This document shows positions 4,822 to 5,951 of a stretch of DNA of 5,951 bases, piece by piece. Location: contig CAJJIY010000056.1 of the NCBI GenBank assembly GCA_905187695.1, positions 1-5,951 of the forward strand. The letters are read 5' to 3'. This DNA comes from an uncultured Eubacteriales bacterium. Lineage in GTDB: Bacteria; Bacillota; Clostridia; Oscillospirales; CAG-272. Every line of letters begins with the position of its first letter. The first letter of the stretch is position 1. The notes under the pieces were generated by a model, which was given only the letters and a program-made list of their open reading frames with translations, had not been told where the DNA came from and ran no database searches. The translations under genes and the position numbers were made by a program.

Positions 4822-5951
4822 TTTCTGTGCAACATTTATTGTACCAGGACCTCCCAACGGAAATTGTTCTGTTTTACGTTCATCTTGAATAATCGTTCCT
4901 TTTCCTCCCAACGAAGTAAGTTCATCTATCAAGTATTTATCTACTTCATCACGTACCGGAAGATAAGCACCCACTTTTTCAACTACCCATTCATAAGCTT
5001 CCTGTGCACTTTTCTGACTGCGTATAATTGGATGTAGATCTGAACGAGCTTCAAGAAGTGTAGGAGAGCCACTACAATATTGTGACCAATTCACTTCTGT
5101 TATCTCTATTCCATTCAATGCTCCATCCTTGTCATAGTCATAATAGTTACCTTTACAATAACTTCTAAAATCACTGTTACCACCAGTAAATGGTCTTGCA
5201 GGATTCATTGGTACCTGTTGCGCCTCATATACTTTAGGTGCAATTTCCACATTTTGCCAATTATTACAGGGACCAACTATAAAATAGTTATTTTCAATAG
5301 TTGTTTCCGATTTACCTGAAGAATCACCACCCATATTATAAGCAGCTCCACTTCCCCAATTATACACAACGTTGTTAACAAACTGGTTTAATCCTTTAAC
5401 TTTCGGATTTCGAGTTTTATTGTCAATATATAAATTGCGGAAGATTGTACACCCATTCGATATATCAGTTTGCATTAAGCCACCACACGAGTGATTCTGC
5501 AAACCCTGCCCGATTATAGAATTTTGTATTGTTATATTCTTTGGGGCAGTTCCCTTACCATCAGGATTGATAGAAAAACATTCATCTCTTCCCCAAGTCA
5601 TAGAGCAATGGTCGAATATCATATCTGCTCCATTAGCTACTCCGCAAGCATCTACCTGATCGCTTGGATAGGCGGCTCCCATACGTATACGTAAATAACG
5701 AACAATTAAATTCTGTGCACCTGAAGCAGAAACACGCCCATTATAAAGAACGATTCCATCACCCGGTGCAGTATGTCCTAAAATAGTTTGATTACTTTTC
5801 AAAACTACGGGATCCTTACTCAATTTTATAACACCAGATACATCAAAGACAATAATGCGCCAAGGTTTGCTTACTGCATCACGAAAAGATCCAGGCCCCG
5901 CATCATTCAAATTAGTCACATGATAAATTTCTCGTCCCTCACCCGTACGAG
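4804..5951 (-). CDS. Pectate lyase (polysaccharide lyase family 1-like), lacking both natural ends
   Basis: A secreted-type enzyme cleaving polygalacturonate by beta-elimination. The frame is open to the right edge, so the signal peptide and first residues lie outside; a GTG at 5917-5919 is internal, because the conserved EIYHVTNLNDAGPGSFRDAV spans it. Counting from that Val: right-handed beta-helix sequence throughout, IFDHCSMTWGRDE at 101-113 (the PL1 Asp/His metal and active-site strand), NITIQNSIIGQGL and HSCGGLMQ at 128-150, KTRNPKVKG at 168-176 (probable catalytic Arg), and a C-terminal SAQEAYEWVVEKVGAYLPVRDEVD motif usual in Bacteroidetes pectate lyases. DYDKDGALNGIE at 261-272 fits an EF-hand-like calcium loop. 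Eight cysteines are present. The last five residues (LARRE) and the stop derive largely from the antisense of the ABC-F strip, so the true 3' end is lost. A sample line is 22/60 G+C against 41/60 in the DUF2232 gene. Confidence 0.83.
   Translation of the reverse strand, partial: RTGEGREIYHVTNLNDAGPGSFRDAVSKPWRIIVFDVSGVIKLSKDPVVLKSNQTILGHTAPGDGIVLYNGRVSASGAQNLIVRYLRIRMGAAYPSDQVDACGVANGADMIFDHCSMTWGRDECFSINPDGKGTAPKNITIQNSIIGQGLQNHSCGGLMQTDISNGCTIFRNLYIDNKTRNPKVKGLNQFVNNVVYNWGSGAAYNMGGDSSGKSETTIENNYFIVGPCNNWQNVEIAPKVYEAQQVPMNPARPFTGGNSDFRSYCKGNYYDYDKDGALNGIEITEVNWSQYCSGSPTLLEARSDLHPIIRSQKSAQEAYEWVVEKVGAYLPVRDEVDKYLIDELTSLGGKGTIIQDERKTEQFPLGGPGTINVAQKLARRE

Noticed and set aside
4700..4860. Insertion sequence, integron or att site at the composition border
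   Set aside because: No terminal inverted repeats, target duplications, tRNA end or recombinase gene visible.
4614..4892. A frame running from inside gdpP through the ABC-F strip into the lyase antisense
   Set aside because: Only its middle 25 or so codons resemble any protein; the rest is out-of-frame sequence from the two flanks.
1..5951. CRISPR array, tRNA, rRNA or phage defence genes
   Set aside because: No regularly spaced repeats, no cloverleaf or rRNA sequence, and every gene is housekeeping or a pectate lyase.

Overview
The window looks like two or three unrelated pieces of DNA joined end to end. About the first 4,740 bases are one coherent piece from a GC-rich member of the Firmicutes (Clostridia-like). 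The gene order rimP-nusA-ylxR-ylxQ-infB, the short NusA lacking C-terminal repeats, the DUF2232-gdpP pair and the strong AAGGAGG ribosome binding sites all fit that group. The last 1,130 or so bases are clearly AT-richer and encode a pectate lyase most like those of Bacteroidetes. Between them lies a strip of about 80 bases that encodes the signature motif and Walker B segment of an ABC-F ATPase in yet another frame, with an actinobacterial flavour.

Layout: minus strand, transcribed right to left from a promoter near 2849-2877: leader hairpin, rimP, nusA, ylxR (rnpM), ylxQ (L7Ae-like) and the first 170 codons of infB, which runs off the left edge. This is the classic translation/transcription housekeeping operon: 30S maturation, transcription elongation/termination, an RNase P modulator, a K-turn binding protein and translation initiation. 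Plus strand, from a divergent promoter at 2968-2996: a polytopic DUF2232 (YybS-like) membrane protein, then the start of gdpP, the membrane-bound c-di-AMP phosphodiesterase.

The gdpP frame breaks at about 4740-4754, after roughly 175 of an expected 650 or so residues. The ABC-F strip follows to about 4818. From there to the right edge runs a minus-strand pectate lyase gene (PL1-like) whose N-terminus lies outside the window and whose natural C-terminus appears cut off. No insertion sequence ends, terminal inverted repeats, tRNA or att-like site are visible at either join. The most economical reading is a chimeric clone, amplification product or metagenome contig, not a new genetic system. A real double recombination is possible but less likely.

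Outside the joins the region is ordinary. The points of modest interest are a triple TATAAT array with 8-bp period ahead of the DUF2232 gene, a perfect 11-bp leader hairpin ahead of rimP whose stem holds an AGGAG sequence, and the poor ribosome binding site of ylxR.
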